A stretch of DNA of 64,000 nt from Oleiphilus messinensis (lineage in GTDB: Bacteria; Pseudomonadota; Gammaproteobacteria; Pseudomonadales; Oleiphilaceae), in the NCBI RefSeq assembly GCF_002162375.1, contig NZ_CP021425.1, positions 620,001 to 684,000 on the forward strand, in the 5' to 3' direction. Below are positions 1 through 7,464 of this stretch, one piece after another. The notes under the pieces are model-generated. The model was not told the DNA's origin. It ran no database searches and was given only the letters and a program-made list of their open reading frames with translations. The position numbers were made by a program, and so were the translations under genes. Numbering within the stretch: position 1 is the first letter of the stretch; each line of letters starts with the position of its first letter.

Positions 1-498
1 GACGAAATAGCCAAACATGGCGCCACTTGCATTGCTATCGAGCGGCAGGGATGCCGTGTCGAGTGCATAGACCGTGAAAATATAGCGGTGTGCCTTGTCG
101 CCCGGTGGCGGACAGGCACCGCCAAACCCTGAACTGCCAAAGTCCGTTCTTCCTTCAATGGCTCCGTTTGATATTTGCGATTCCAGTTTCACGCCTTCAG
201 GGAGTTCACTCGTGGTTTTCGGAATATTGAATGCAGTCCAGTGCCACCACCCCGAGCCGGTCGGGGCATCGGGATCATATACGCTTATTGCAAAGCTCTT
301 CGTCTTCTCCGGGGCATTTTTCCAGCGCAAATGAGGGGATTTGTTGCCACCTTCGCAGCCAAAGCCGCTGAAGACTTGAGTGTTTGGTAAAGTGGCACCA
401 TTTTCAATGCTTTTGGAGTCGAGTTGCATTTCGGCATGTGCACTGGCACAAGCCGCTGTCACGATCAGGGTGCTGATACAGGTTTTCAGGTTAAGCAT
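1..498 (-). CDS. YbhB/YbcL-type Raf kinase inhibitor-like (PEBP) secreted protein, 3' end outside window
   Basis: The reading frame starts at the ATG complementary to 496-498 and is open to the window edge, so its C-terminus is missing. Residues 1-22 look like a Sec signal peptide ending AHA, so the product should be periplasmic. The visible part carries both hallmark motifs of the phosphatidylethanolamine-binding fold: DPDAPTGSGWWHW near residue 75 and a GACPPPGDKAHRY stretch near residue 130. Bacterial family members bind small anionic ligands in a conserved pocket, but their physiological role is mostly unknown. It is divergent in context from nothing close; the next gene upstream (AraC-type) is on the same strand 105 bases away. 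Confidence 0.88.
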   Translation of the reverse strand, partial: MLNLKTCISTLIVTAACASAHAEMQLDSKSIENGATLPNTQVFSGFGCEGGNKSPHLRWKNAPEKTKSFAISVYDPDAPTGSGWWHWTAFNIPKTTSELPEGVKLESQISNGAIEGRTDFGSSGFGGACPPPGDKAHRYIFTVYALDTASLPLDSNASGAMFGYFV

Positions 499-602
499 GA
501 TTGATACCTCTGCGTTTTGAATACGCTGTGTATTCTACGGCGCGAATATCAGCGCCTCTATCCACTTTCGATCATAGTTTGTGCCGATCTGATCAATCGA
601 GT

Positions 603-1397
603 TCAAGCAGATGCGCTTAACGTTTGGGCTGTGGTTCGAATCATTGACGGGGTTACTCCGAAGCGTTTGTGAAAACGGTCGGAAAAACGGGATTGGGACT
701 GGTAGCCACTTTCCGCGGCGATCCGCCCTATACTCCATTGACTGGTCTGGAGCAAGTACAGGGCATGAGATAACCGCACATCAACCAGTTCTTCGCTGAA
801 TGAGGTGGATTCTGCCGCTAACTTACGGCGTAATGTGGCCTCGCTCATCCCGAGCCGGTTGGCGATGGTGCCTGACTTCCAGTTTGCACACAAATCACTC
901 TGGAACAGGGCCCTTATCCGGTCGGCAAGTCGTTCCGGCGTTGGAATTGGCACATAGATCTGCTTCTCCTGCAACCAGAGAATAACCTCCTGAATACGAT
1001 GTTCAATGATACTGGGTGGGAGTTGTTCGCTGTTTTTGATTGCCGCTACGGCGCGATCAAATGCACTGGTCAGGGCTGGGTCGCTCGGACAGGACAAGCG
1101 CCCTTTGGGTTCTGCATATTCATCTGTGGGATGTGACGGGAGCTTGAGTGCAGTCGGTATGCAGATAATTGTGGCCAGATAGTCCCGCTCCGGTTCCGGG
1201 ATGTTTTCGATGGTGGCGCGGTAGCGCGCCGGGATCAGGCCAATGCCATTCGATGGAATCTGATAGTCGAGGCCATTAACTGAGACATTTTTGGTGCCCT
1301 GGTGAACCTGGATTAACAGGTTGTCACTGATCATCAAGTGCCGAAAAGCGGCCTGACGTGCCTGACGGATTAGCGTAGTGGCGGGAGCGGTCATCAT
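603..1397 (-). CDS. AraC family transcriptional regulator
   Basis: A 264-residue protein with the two-part AraC layout: an N-terminal cupin-like ligand domain (about residues 10-130) and a C-terminal double helix-turn-helix (about 160-258). The second HTH is clear around IGRIAAESGYQSQSRFSD followed by RFHKRFGVTPSMIR, the usual family signature. The length is normal. ATG codons at 1397 and 1394 are adjacent and neither has a strong ribosome site. It is on the same strand as the PEBP gene downstream and the acyltransferase gene upstream (81-base gap), so it may regulate either one. The inducer cannot be read from the sequence. Confidence 0.9.
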   Translation of the reverse strand: MMTAPATTLIRQARQAAFRHLMISDNLLIQVHQGTKNVSVNGLDYQIPSNGIGLIPARYRATIENIPEPERDYLATIICIPTALKLPSHPTDEYAEPKGRLSCPSDPALTSAFDRAVAAIKNSEQLPPSIIEHRIQEVILWLQEKQIYVPIPTPERLADRIRALFQSDLCANWKSGTIANRLGMSEATLRRKLAAESTSFSEELVDVRLSHALYLLQTSQWSIGRIAAESGYQSQSRFSDRFHKRFGVTPSMIRTTAQTLSASA

Positions 1398-1478
1398 TGA
1401 TTATTGGCCATTTGAGTTGGTTTGTGTATGCAACTATAAAGTATCGGATCGGTCACCAGAGTCAATATTGTGCGGTGA

Positions 1479-2666
1479 TTAATCGGTGCATTTGAACGGG
1501 AGCAATGCTTCGGCATCGGATTTATAGTGTTGAATGTGGTGCTGCTCTTCGGATAAGAACTGTTTAACCGCCGTTTGGAACTCCGGATTGACCAGCCAGT
1601 GATTGGAGTAAGTGTAGATCGGTGTAAAGCCCCTTTGAATTTTGTGTTCTCCCTGTGCTCCAGGGTCAAAGCGCTGCAGTCCGGTTGCGATACAGAAATC
1701 GATGCCCTGATAGTAGCAGGCCTCAAAATGCAGAAAGTTCGCCTCGGCAATACAACCCCAGTAGCGGCCATAGAGTGTCGTGCTGTCCCGGAAACAGAGC
1801 GCTCCGGCAATGTATTTGCCTTGATGCTCCGCCAGAACCATGACGATATGTTCTCGCAGTGTCGTGCCGATGGTTTCGAAGAAATCTGAATTGAGGTAAC
1901 CACCATGGCCGCTACGTTTGGCATAGGTGAGTTGGTAAAACCGGTAAAACTGTTGCCACATGGCCTCGGTGATATCCGCTCCGGTGAAGCAATGCATCCT
2001 GATATTCTGATCCTGGACTTGTTGCCGTTCTTTTTTCAGGTTTTTTCGTTTTCGTGAGGAAAATGTACCCAGGTAAGCTTCAAAGCTTTGAAACTGATTA
2101 TTGAACCAATGAAACTGAACCCCCAGGCGCTGTGGTGCACCGGCGGCTTGCCATAAGTGTGAATCGGCTTCCGTTGGGAATAACAGGTGCCAAGATGAGA
2201 CGTTGAGCGTTTCCGCTTGTTGTTTCAGGGCTTCGAAGACCTGCCTGTTGATCCGGTTTCGGTCGAATCCGGGTGACAAACAGAGACGTGGCCCGGTTGC
2301 TGGTGTGAAGGGGATCGCGCTGACCAGTTTCGGATAATAATCGAGGCCATAGCGTTGATATGCCTCGGCCCATGCAAAATCAAATACATATTCGCCATAG
2401 CTGTGCCATTTCAGATACAGCGGCATGACCCCAATCAGCCGAGTTGGCTGTTGCTTCTCGCAGTGGCGGATCAGTAAGTGGTGAGGCTGCCACCCGGATT
2501 CCCGGCGAGTGGCACCACTGCTTTCCAGTGCCTGCAGGAACTCATATCGTGTAAAGGGGTAGTCTGTGCCGGTGATCCCGTTCCATTCGGATGCAGTAAC
2601 CGATGTAATTGAGGTGATAAATTCAAAACTCAGGTCTGCAGGTTGTTCCGGTTGTCCTTGAGGCAT
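1479..2666 (-). CDS. FemAB/GNAT-like acyltransferase (COG3146-type, DUF482)
   Basis: A 395-residue cytoplasmic protein. It resembles the large GNAT-fold family often labelled 'peptidogalycan biosynthesis protein': an N-terminal half with repeated aromatic and basic segments, a KRKNLKKERQQV stretch near residue 205, and a C-terminal acyltransferase half with GKYIAGALCF, then LQRFDPGAQGEHKIQRGF near residue 335. FemAB-like enzymes transfer acyl or aminoacyl groups, but the substrate of this subfamily is not known. A 23-bp direct repeat covers the start codon, so MPQGQPEQ partly mirrors the leader. The AraC gene lies 81 bases downstream. Confidence 0.85.
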   Translation of the reverse strand: MPQGQPEQPADLSFEFITSITSVTASEWNGITGTDYPFTRYEFLQALESSGATRRESGWQPHHLLIRHCEKQQPTRLIGVMPLYLKWHSYGEYVFDFAWAEAYQRYGLDYYPKLVSAIPFTPATGPRLCLSPGFDRNRINRQVFEALKQQAETLNVSSWHLLFPTEADSHLWQAAGAPQRLGVQFHWFNNQFQSFEAYLGTFSSRKRKNLKKERQQVQDQNIRMHCFTGADITEAMWQQFYRFYQLTYAKRSGHGGYLNSDFFETIGTTLREHIVMVLAEHQGKYIAGALCFRDSTTLYGRYWGCIAEANFLHFEACYYQGIDFCIATGLQRFDPGAQGEHKIQRGFTPIYTYSNHWLVNPEFQTAVKQFLSEEQHHIQHYKSDAEALLPFKCTD

Positions 2667-2688
2667 TGTTCCGGTTGTCCTTGGGGTA
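2643..2688. repeat. 23-bp tandem duplication across the acyltransferase start codon
   Basis: Two adjacent near-identical 23-mers (2643-2665 and 2666-2688; two mismatches near the end of the second) meet exactly at the ATG (2664-2666). The duplication places the same AAGGACAACCGGAACA string just upstream and just downstream of the start, so it copies the putative ribosome site into the coding region. Confidence 0.85.
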
Positions 2689-2802
2689 TAAGGCTGATTC
2701 GGTCACTGAAGCGGATGCAAAGCAAAATCATACCGTGCCATTAACGTAAAAGAAAACAGAAATACGCGGTTGTAGATTCAAGCAATCATTGCAACGCCAT
2801 TT

Positions 2803-3654
2803 TCAAGGGCCATTGAGCTCGAGTACTGGGTGCTGAGGACGCGCACTGAAGGAGATCGGGCCAAACCAGGCCTTGGCGCTACTGTTAGTGTTGTCAGTAT
2901 CGGTCATGATTGCGACACCCAAAATCGCAGGGGGTTCAGCCTGAAACAGTTGCCGGTAAAGGTTGGGAATGTGTACGGAGTGGGCGCGCCATTGTTGGAT
3001 ATGAGCTTTACCTTGATCCGCCGCGACCATAATGGTCTTGTCTGTATAGGCATTGGCGATTGCAGATCCGGCTTGGAAATCACTAGACCATATCAGGTTG
3101 ATGGCTTCCCCCGGAAGTGTGTCGCCATAGAGGGCTTCAGCGGCCTTTCGCTTGACCTTGTCAAACCAGCTGATGCGATCCGGGTCGACATGGAACGCAA
3201 TATAGATTCGTGCGGGATAGTCGTCGCCGGCTTTTGTGCCAACCTGACTTCCGGTGATGATGTCGTCGACTTTCCACTGCCAGTTGAGATACGGCGTCTG
3301 TTTTGTCATTTTCTGCTGGACTTCGGGGCTGGGCAAGCGATAGATCAGTGCCGATGCGGCGTTGTTGGACTGTACCTCAATGACATTAAAGGGTTTATTC
3401 TGGATAAGTTGGTAGTGCGTGTGACGTTCGATACCGGGGAAATTCAGAGGAGACCAGTGACGTGCAAGTTCCGTTGGGGACTGATACTGATCAAAGCCGA
3501 GGTCAAGCACGGGGTTTGCGGGAATAGCTGATCCCGAAGCCTGCAGAGGTTGGCTTGAATCAGCAAACGTCCCGTTTGTAGTGCTCAGATACAAAGCAGC
3601 GAGAAGCAGCGGTTGTATCCAAATGCGCTTAACGGTTGTACAAAGCTTTCCCAT
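2803..3654 (-). CDS. DUF3047 family exported protein
   Basis: A 283-residue protein with an N-terminal signal peptide (hydrophobic run WIQPLLLAALYLS, cleavage near residue 31). The remainder fits the DUF3047 pattern: a core of W-x-W and PARIYIAFHVD type strands (YLNWQWKVDD near 125, then NLIWSSDFQAGS near 190) and a GVAIMTDTDNTNSSAKAWFGPISF end with an acidic TDTDN loop that could bind a metal. The function is unknown; a periplasmic, sugar-binding-like beta-sandwich is an inference. It lies on the same strand as ompA upstream, but an inverted repeat separates them. Confidence 0.8.
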   Translation of the reverse strand: MGKLCTTVKRIWIQPLLLAALYLSTTNGTFADSSQPLQASGSAIPANPVLDLGFDQYQSPTELARHWSPLNFPGIERHTHYQLIQNKPFNVIEVQSNNAASALIYRLPSPEVQQKMTKQTPYLNWQWKVDDIITGSQVGTKAGDDYPARIYIAFHVDPDRISWFDKVKRKAAEALYGDTLPGEAINLIWSSDFQAGSAIANAYTDKTIMVAADQGKAHIQQWRAHSVHIPNLYRQLFQAEPPAILGVAIMTDTDNTNSSAKAWFGPISFSARPQHPVLELNGP

Positions 3655-3688
3655 GGTGTGTGACTCTACACTGTGATCAGTCCAGCCT

Positions 3689-3732
3689 CTGAATCCTGAC
3701 CTTTTGCGGTTGTGCGCGCAGGCAGGATTCAG
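3689..3732. terminator. Inverted repeat between ompA and the DUF3047 gene
   Basis: CTGAATCCTG at 3689-3698 is perfectly complementary to CAGGATTCAG at 3723-3732 (10-bp stem, 24-base loop). It follows the ompA stop codon on the minus strand, but the only T-rich tract (CTTTCTTT) is on the plus-strand side. It could act as a terminator or a 3'-end stabiliser. Confidence 0.45.
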
Positions 3733-3760
3733 CTTTCTTTAGCCGATGTCTTTGTGGTGC

Positions 3761-4921
3761 TTAAAGCTCCCTTTCAACCTCGGCGGAAATAACCGCAGTA
3801 ACCCGACGATTTTTGGCTCGGCCCTCATTGGTTTTGTTGTCGGCAATAGGCTCTGCTTCACCTTTGCCGCTTGCAGATACGCGCTCTGGATTAATGCTGT
3901 AGGTTTTGATCAATGCATTCATTACGGCAGTTGCTCGACGTTCTGACAAGTTCTGATTGTACGCGGCACTGCCAGTGGAATCCGTATGACCTTCCAGGCT
4001 GACCTTGGTATCCGGGTACTGCGTCAAGAAGGTCGCAACTTTCTTCAGTTCTGCCTGATAGGCAGCCGGGACGGCATCACTGTTTTTCTCGAAGCTGACA
4101 TACAAGTGCATGGATACCGTTTCCTGTAATTTCAGACGACAGCCGCGCTCGTCAACTTTTGCGCCCTTGGGCGTGTCTTTACAGGCATCCTGTGCGTCAG
4201 GTACGCCATCACCGTCGCTGTCTGCGGGGGCTGGTGCTGGCAGTGGGCAGCCCTTGGCATCAACCGCTGTTCCGGGGGCTGTATCCGGGCACTGGTCCTG
4301 GCTGTCGATCACGCCATCCTGGTCACTGTCCTGATACTCTGCCTCTTCAACTTCATAGGCTTCTTCAGCAACGGGGGCTGAGCTGGCCAGGAGCAGCGTC
4401 AAACCTGCTGAGGGGATAAAGTCGGCTTGTTTGTTCTCCAGGCCATACACGGCATCCATGGCGGCTTGGGCAAACAGAAAATCGGTTAAATGCAAATCGA
4501 CACCGACACCGGCTTTGGCCGCGATATCGTCATCGTTCACACCGGAGCCATTTGATATGGATTCAATACCTGCGCCCAAGCGCCCGAACAGGCCGGTTTC
4601 ACCCATGGGGGTGTTGCGATAGACCGCGTTAATGCTGAATAAGCGGTAGTCCACATCTGAGTTCGGGCCACTTCGGGTTTCTGTGTCGGCACGGTTAAAC
4701 AGCAATTCGACTGCCACTTGCGGCGTATAGTGATAGCCCAGCCCGGCGTAAAAATCGTTTTTGTCCTCAAGCTCGCGCTCGGAGTCCATCAGAATTTTGT
4801 TCCACCCACCGGAAAAATAGAGTCCTGTTTCAGGGGCGTGTTCATCTGCCACAAGAACAGGTGAAAAAGCGGTACACGAGGAAAATGCTCCTGCAATGAT
4901 CATGTTACGGTAGAAATTCAT
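3761..4921 (-). CDS. OmpA family outer membrane protein with thrombospondin type 3 repeats
   Basis: The start is set at 4921, where MNFYRNMIIAGAFSS follows a good AAAGGAAT ribosome site; a longer reading to 4984 has none. The order is signal peptide (about 1-27), an eight-stranded OmpA-like barrel (to about 190), two calcium-binding TSP3-type repeats (DSDQDGVIDSQDQCPDTAPG and DSDGDGVPDAQDACKDTPKG), then an OmpA C-terminal peptidoglycan-binding domain containing the LEGHTDSTGSAAYNQNLSERRA signature. The length, 386 residues, matches OprF-like porins. The likely role is anchoring the outer membrane to the wall and perhaps slow porin activity. A CRP-like site lies 170 bases upstream. Confidence 0.93.
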   Translation of the reverse strand: MNFYRNMIIAGAFSSCTAFSPVLVADEHAPETGLYFSGGWNKILMDSERELEDKNDFYAGLGYHYTPQVAVELLFNRADTETRSGPNSDVDYRLFSINAVYRNTPMGETGLFGRLGAGIESISNGSGVNDDDIAAKAGVGVDLHLTDFLFAQAAMDAVYGLENKQADFIPSAGLTLLLASSAPVAEEAYEVEEAEYQDSDQDGVIDSQDQCPDTAPGTAVDAKGCPLPAPAPADSDGDGVPDAQDACKDTPKGAKVDERGCRLKLQETVSMHLYVSFEKNSDAVPAAYQAELKKVATFLTQYPDTKVSLEGHTDSTGSAAYNQNLSERRATAVMNALIKTYSINPERVSASGKGEAEPIADNKTNEGRAKNRRVTAVISAEVEREL

Positions 4922-5245
4922 AACAATTCCTTTACTTACATAGAATGACTTGAGAATAAAGCACTGCCAGTGTCTCAACGGCATGTATCAACATGTACAT
5001 GATGTTGAACATTCGGAGGAAGCTTTATTGATGATGGAGCGATCGGCGGTCTGGACTGGAATAGCATGGTGCGGGGAGGGATTATAAGGTATATGTGACG
5101 CATGTCGCAAATATACCGACTTGCGAAGCGACTCATTCCGGTTTTTTGTAATTGCACAATTACATTAGTTTACCAAGCTCATAAAGATCTCAGCGCTGAG
5201 CGCGCTATAATCAGTTCAGGTTTTTAGTGTGATGGGGTTATCAGC
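4922..5245. promoter_or_regulatory. Divergent control region between ompA and the lytic transglycosylase gene, with a CRP-like site
   Basis: This 324-base gap has no credible gene. At 5094-5109 the string TGTGACGCATGTCGCA matches the CRP/Vfr core TGTGA-N6-TCACA with one mismatch, flanked by ATA and AATAT. A TATAAT hexamer at 5206-5211 would serve the plus-strand gene at 5246, though no good -35 box is seen. Confidence 0.5.
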
Positions 5246-6007
5246 ATGGTTTCGTTTAGTTCTGCGGTTCGCCGACTATCTCCCGTAAAGGCCAGGAAAG
5301 CCGTGTTGTGGTGTTTTGTTGGGGGGATGTCTGCCATCCTTGCAAGCAGTTGGGTTAACCAGAATACTGCCGACACATCGGTATCTCAAGTACAGGTGGC
5401 TCCCATACAATTCGATGAGAACCTGGATCACGAGGCGGCATTGTCCACCCACTATCCCTCAACAGATCCCTTTTTTGATTCTGTTAAGCCCTCTCCCTTT
5501 CCATTTGCCCAGGAAATTCGAGAAATCTCCGAACGTTTCGAACTGAGCCATTCGCTGATTTTTGCTGTCGCCAAAACCGAGTCGGGATTCCGTACCCAGG
5601 TTGAAAGTGGCGCCGGTGCTGTTGGTGTGATGCAAGTCATCGCCCATGCTGCAGGACAAGATGCCTGGCAGCGCGTGTTGAAAAAGAAAGGCCAACCTTC
5701 ATTAAGAGACTTGAAAGACCCCTATACCAACATGTTGTTGGGGTCGGCTTACCTCAAACTTCTTCAGGATCGCTATTTCAATGATATTGAAGATCCGCAA
5801 TTGCGTTTGGGCGTGGTTCTGGCGGCGTATAACTGGGGGCCTACCAATGTTCGCTCAATGCTGGACAAGGGACGCCCGGACAACCTGAAAGAGTTGTATT
5901 GGATGCTATGGACCTATGCACCCCGTGAAACCTATGGTTATGTGCGCAAAGTGGTGCGGACGAAAGCGCAGTTTGAAGCAGAACACCACTCCAGCTTCGC
6001 GGCCTAG
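5246..6007 (+). CDS. Membrane-anchored lytic transglycosylase (SLT, MltC-like catalytic domain)
   Basis: A 253-residue protein. Residues 19-38 form an uncleaved or signal-anchor helix, and the SLT catalytic domain runs from about 95 to 240. The catalytic glutamate is E112 in AVAKTESGFRTQVESGAGAVG, followed by the GVMQV motif and AAYNWGPTNV, all hallmarks of goose-lysozyme-like family 1 transglycosylases. It cleaves the MurNAc-GlcNAc bond of murein with formation of a 1,6-anhydro product. It lacks the lipobox of MltC and its N-terminal domain, so it is a shorter stand-alone version. Its own promoter region is upstream; it may pair functionally with the OmpA wall-binding protein next door. Confidence 0.9.
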   Translation: MVSFSSAVRRLSPVKARKAVLWCFVGGMSAILASSWVNQNTADTSVSQVQVAPIQFDENLDHEAALSTHYPSTDPFFDSVKPSPFPFAQEIREISERFELSHSLIFAVAKTESGFRTQVESGAGAVGVMQVIAHAAGQDAWQRVLKKKGQPSLRDLKDPYTNMLLGSAYLKLLQDRYFNDIEDPQLRLGVVLAAYNWGPTNVRSMLDKGRPDNLKELYWMLWTYAPRETYGYVRKVVRTKAQFEAEHHSSFAA

Positions 6008-6120
6008 TTCTACAGGTAGTCTCAGGCGATTTTGCCAGTCCGTTCGAGTGATTTAGCTATTGCAGATTTTGCTTTCAGATAGCAGAATGGCGCAAAACAA
6101 TGGCAATTTGAGAGACTGGT

Positions 6121-6738
6121 ATGGACGATGATGTCAAAGCCAAAAAACGAGGGATGTTGGGTCGTCTGAAATTTTCGTCATCTGCAGCGAAAGCCTTTTC
6201 CTTCTCCCGGGGTCTGGTGCCGACCCCAACCATTCGCTTGAGTGAACGTCAGTTACTGGCGCGCTTACAAAAACCGTTTCCGATCAAGAAGAATTACCTC
6301 TTTATTTTCGACCTGACGCTGGATAATCCCCGCCTCGATTTACATGCATACTCTGATGACCAGCGGTTCCTGATTGGCCTTGACGTGCTGGTGCATTTAG
6401 GCGCGGGCAGCTCCGAGGTATTTCAGGGTGCCCTGGATATCCGGACCGGGCTCGCATTCGATAACCGGGACGGTACGATTGCATTGACCCAGCCCGAAGT
6501 CTACCAATTGATAATCAAAGGCCTCCCAGAGGGCATTACCGAGCCCGGTCGAATGGTTATCAATGAAATTGTCAATCGCACTTTCGATCACTTGCCGGTT
6601 TATCAGCTTGAAGCCGAGACGCGAAGCGGAAAGACCTTAAGACGGATGATCCGTGATGTCCGTGTGGGACAGGGTGAAATTATTGTCCATTTAGGGGTGA
6701 ATTTTGCAGGTGATGGGGATCAAGCAGGAAAGATTTAA
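6121..6738 (+). CDS. YceB/DUF1439-like protein without lipobox
   Basis: A 205-residue protein. The pattern TIRLSERQLLARLQKPFPI followed by alternating strands (FDLTLDNPRLDLH, IGLDVLVHLG, FQGALDIRTGLAFDN) and the ending VRVGQGEIIVHLGV resembles the DUF1439 (E. coli YceB) tubular lipid-binding-like fold. E. coli YceB is a lipoprotein; here the N-terminus (MDDDVKAKKRGMLGRLK) is charged and has no signal peptide or lipobox. Either the protein is cytoplasmic or its start is misjudged. The function is unknown. It lies 113 bases after the transglycosylase gene on the same strand and converges on the DUF2505 gene. Confidence 0.6.
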   Translation: MDDDVKAKKRGMLGRLKFSSSAAKAFSFSRGLVPTPTIRLSERQLLARLQKPFPIKKNYLFIFDLTLDNPRLDLHAYSDDQRFLIGLDVLVHLGAGSSEVFQGALDIRTGLAFDNRDGTIALTQPEVYQLIIKGLPEGITEPGRMVINEIVNRTFDHLPVYQLEAETRSGKTLRRMIRDVRVGQGEIIVHLGVNFAGDGDQAGKI

Positions 6739-6770
6739 ACAGAAACTGATAGGAAGGGACTATCGGGAGA

Positions 6771-6786
6771 CAGGGCGAAAGCCCTG
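6771..6786. terminator. GAAA-tetraloop hairpin between convergent genes
   Basis: CAGGGC-GAAA-GCCCTG forms a 6-bp stem closed by a GNRA tetraloop, 32 bases after the plus-strand stop and 14 bases before the minus-strand stop. It has no long T tract, so its use as a bidirectional terminator is an inference from position. Confidence 0.5.
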
Positions 6787-6800
6787 ACTCTGCACTATAA

Positions 6801-7289
6801 TCAGCCTTCAACCACCGATTTGATATAGCGATATTCTGCGTCCATGGAACCTTCGCTGCTTTCAGCCACAAATGCAGCCAGTTTTTTTCCGACCAGTGGA
6901 ATGCCGCAATCAATGTTAACCGTCACTTCGTTCACACATCCGGTATCTGTTTTTTTCAGATCACAACGGCCTTGAATGGTCACGGGAACGCCCTTGATGT
7001 CGACTGAAAACTTGCCGACATAGTTTTCACCAGGTTGCCCGGTCCAGCTTTCGGTTTGTTCCAGTGTGTTCCATTCTGCCAGAAATTTTTTCAGCATTTT
7101 GGGCGCGTCGGCAGGTACTTCCCGTTGCATGGAGAGTTCGAGTGAAGCGTCCGACAGGCTTAATTGATTGATCTTGAAATTTCGGGCACCCAATGCGGCA
7201 AACTTTTCGGCTAATGTCTCTGCATCGCCAAAACTCTTGAAGACTTTGTCTATGTCTGCGTTGTAGTGATGACTGACTTTAATTTCCAT
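6801..7289 (-). CDS. DUF2505 domain protein (START/SRPBCC-like fold)
   Basis: A 162-residue soluble protein beginning MEIKVSHHYNADIDKVFKSF, the typical opening of DUF2505. It shows the family's alternating strands, WTGQPGENYVGKFSVDIKGV in the middle and a C-terminal helix (VGKKLAAFVAESSEGSMDAEYRYI). The family belongs to the polyketide-cyclase/START-like hydrophobic-pocket proteins; no ligand is known. No signal peptide is seen. It has its own gap upstream (7290-7464). Confidence 0.85.
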   Translation of the reverse strand: MEIKVSHHYNADIDKVFKSFGDAETLAEKFAALGARNFKINQLSLSDASLELSMQREVPADAPKMLKKFLAEWNTLEQTESWTGQPGENYVGKFSVDIKGVPVTIQGRCDLKKTDTGCVNEVTVNIDCGIPLVGKKLAAFVAESSEGSMDAEYRYIKSVVEG

Positions 7290-7464
7290 GATTGATCTCC
7301 TCTACTGCTTATTATTGAGTTCCCTTTAGAGTGCTTTTTAACGTTATTCGTATCGCAAATTATTGCACGCTTTGATCGCAGTGCGACAATTTGCGAATTT
7401 TTGCGCTTTATATCGATTTAGGGACTCTTTCGATCGATTAGCCTGTATAACGTACCGACTCTTA

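Noticed and set aside
2830-3531. 233-residue plus-strand frame opposite the DUF3047 gene
   Set aside because: The minus strand encodes a recognisable exported family with a signal peptide; the plus frame is its shadow.
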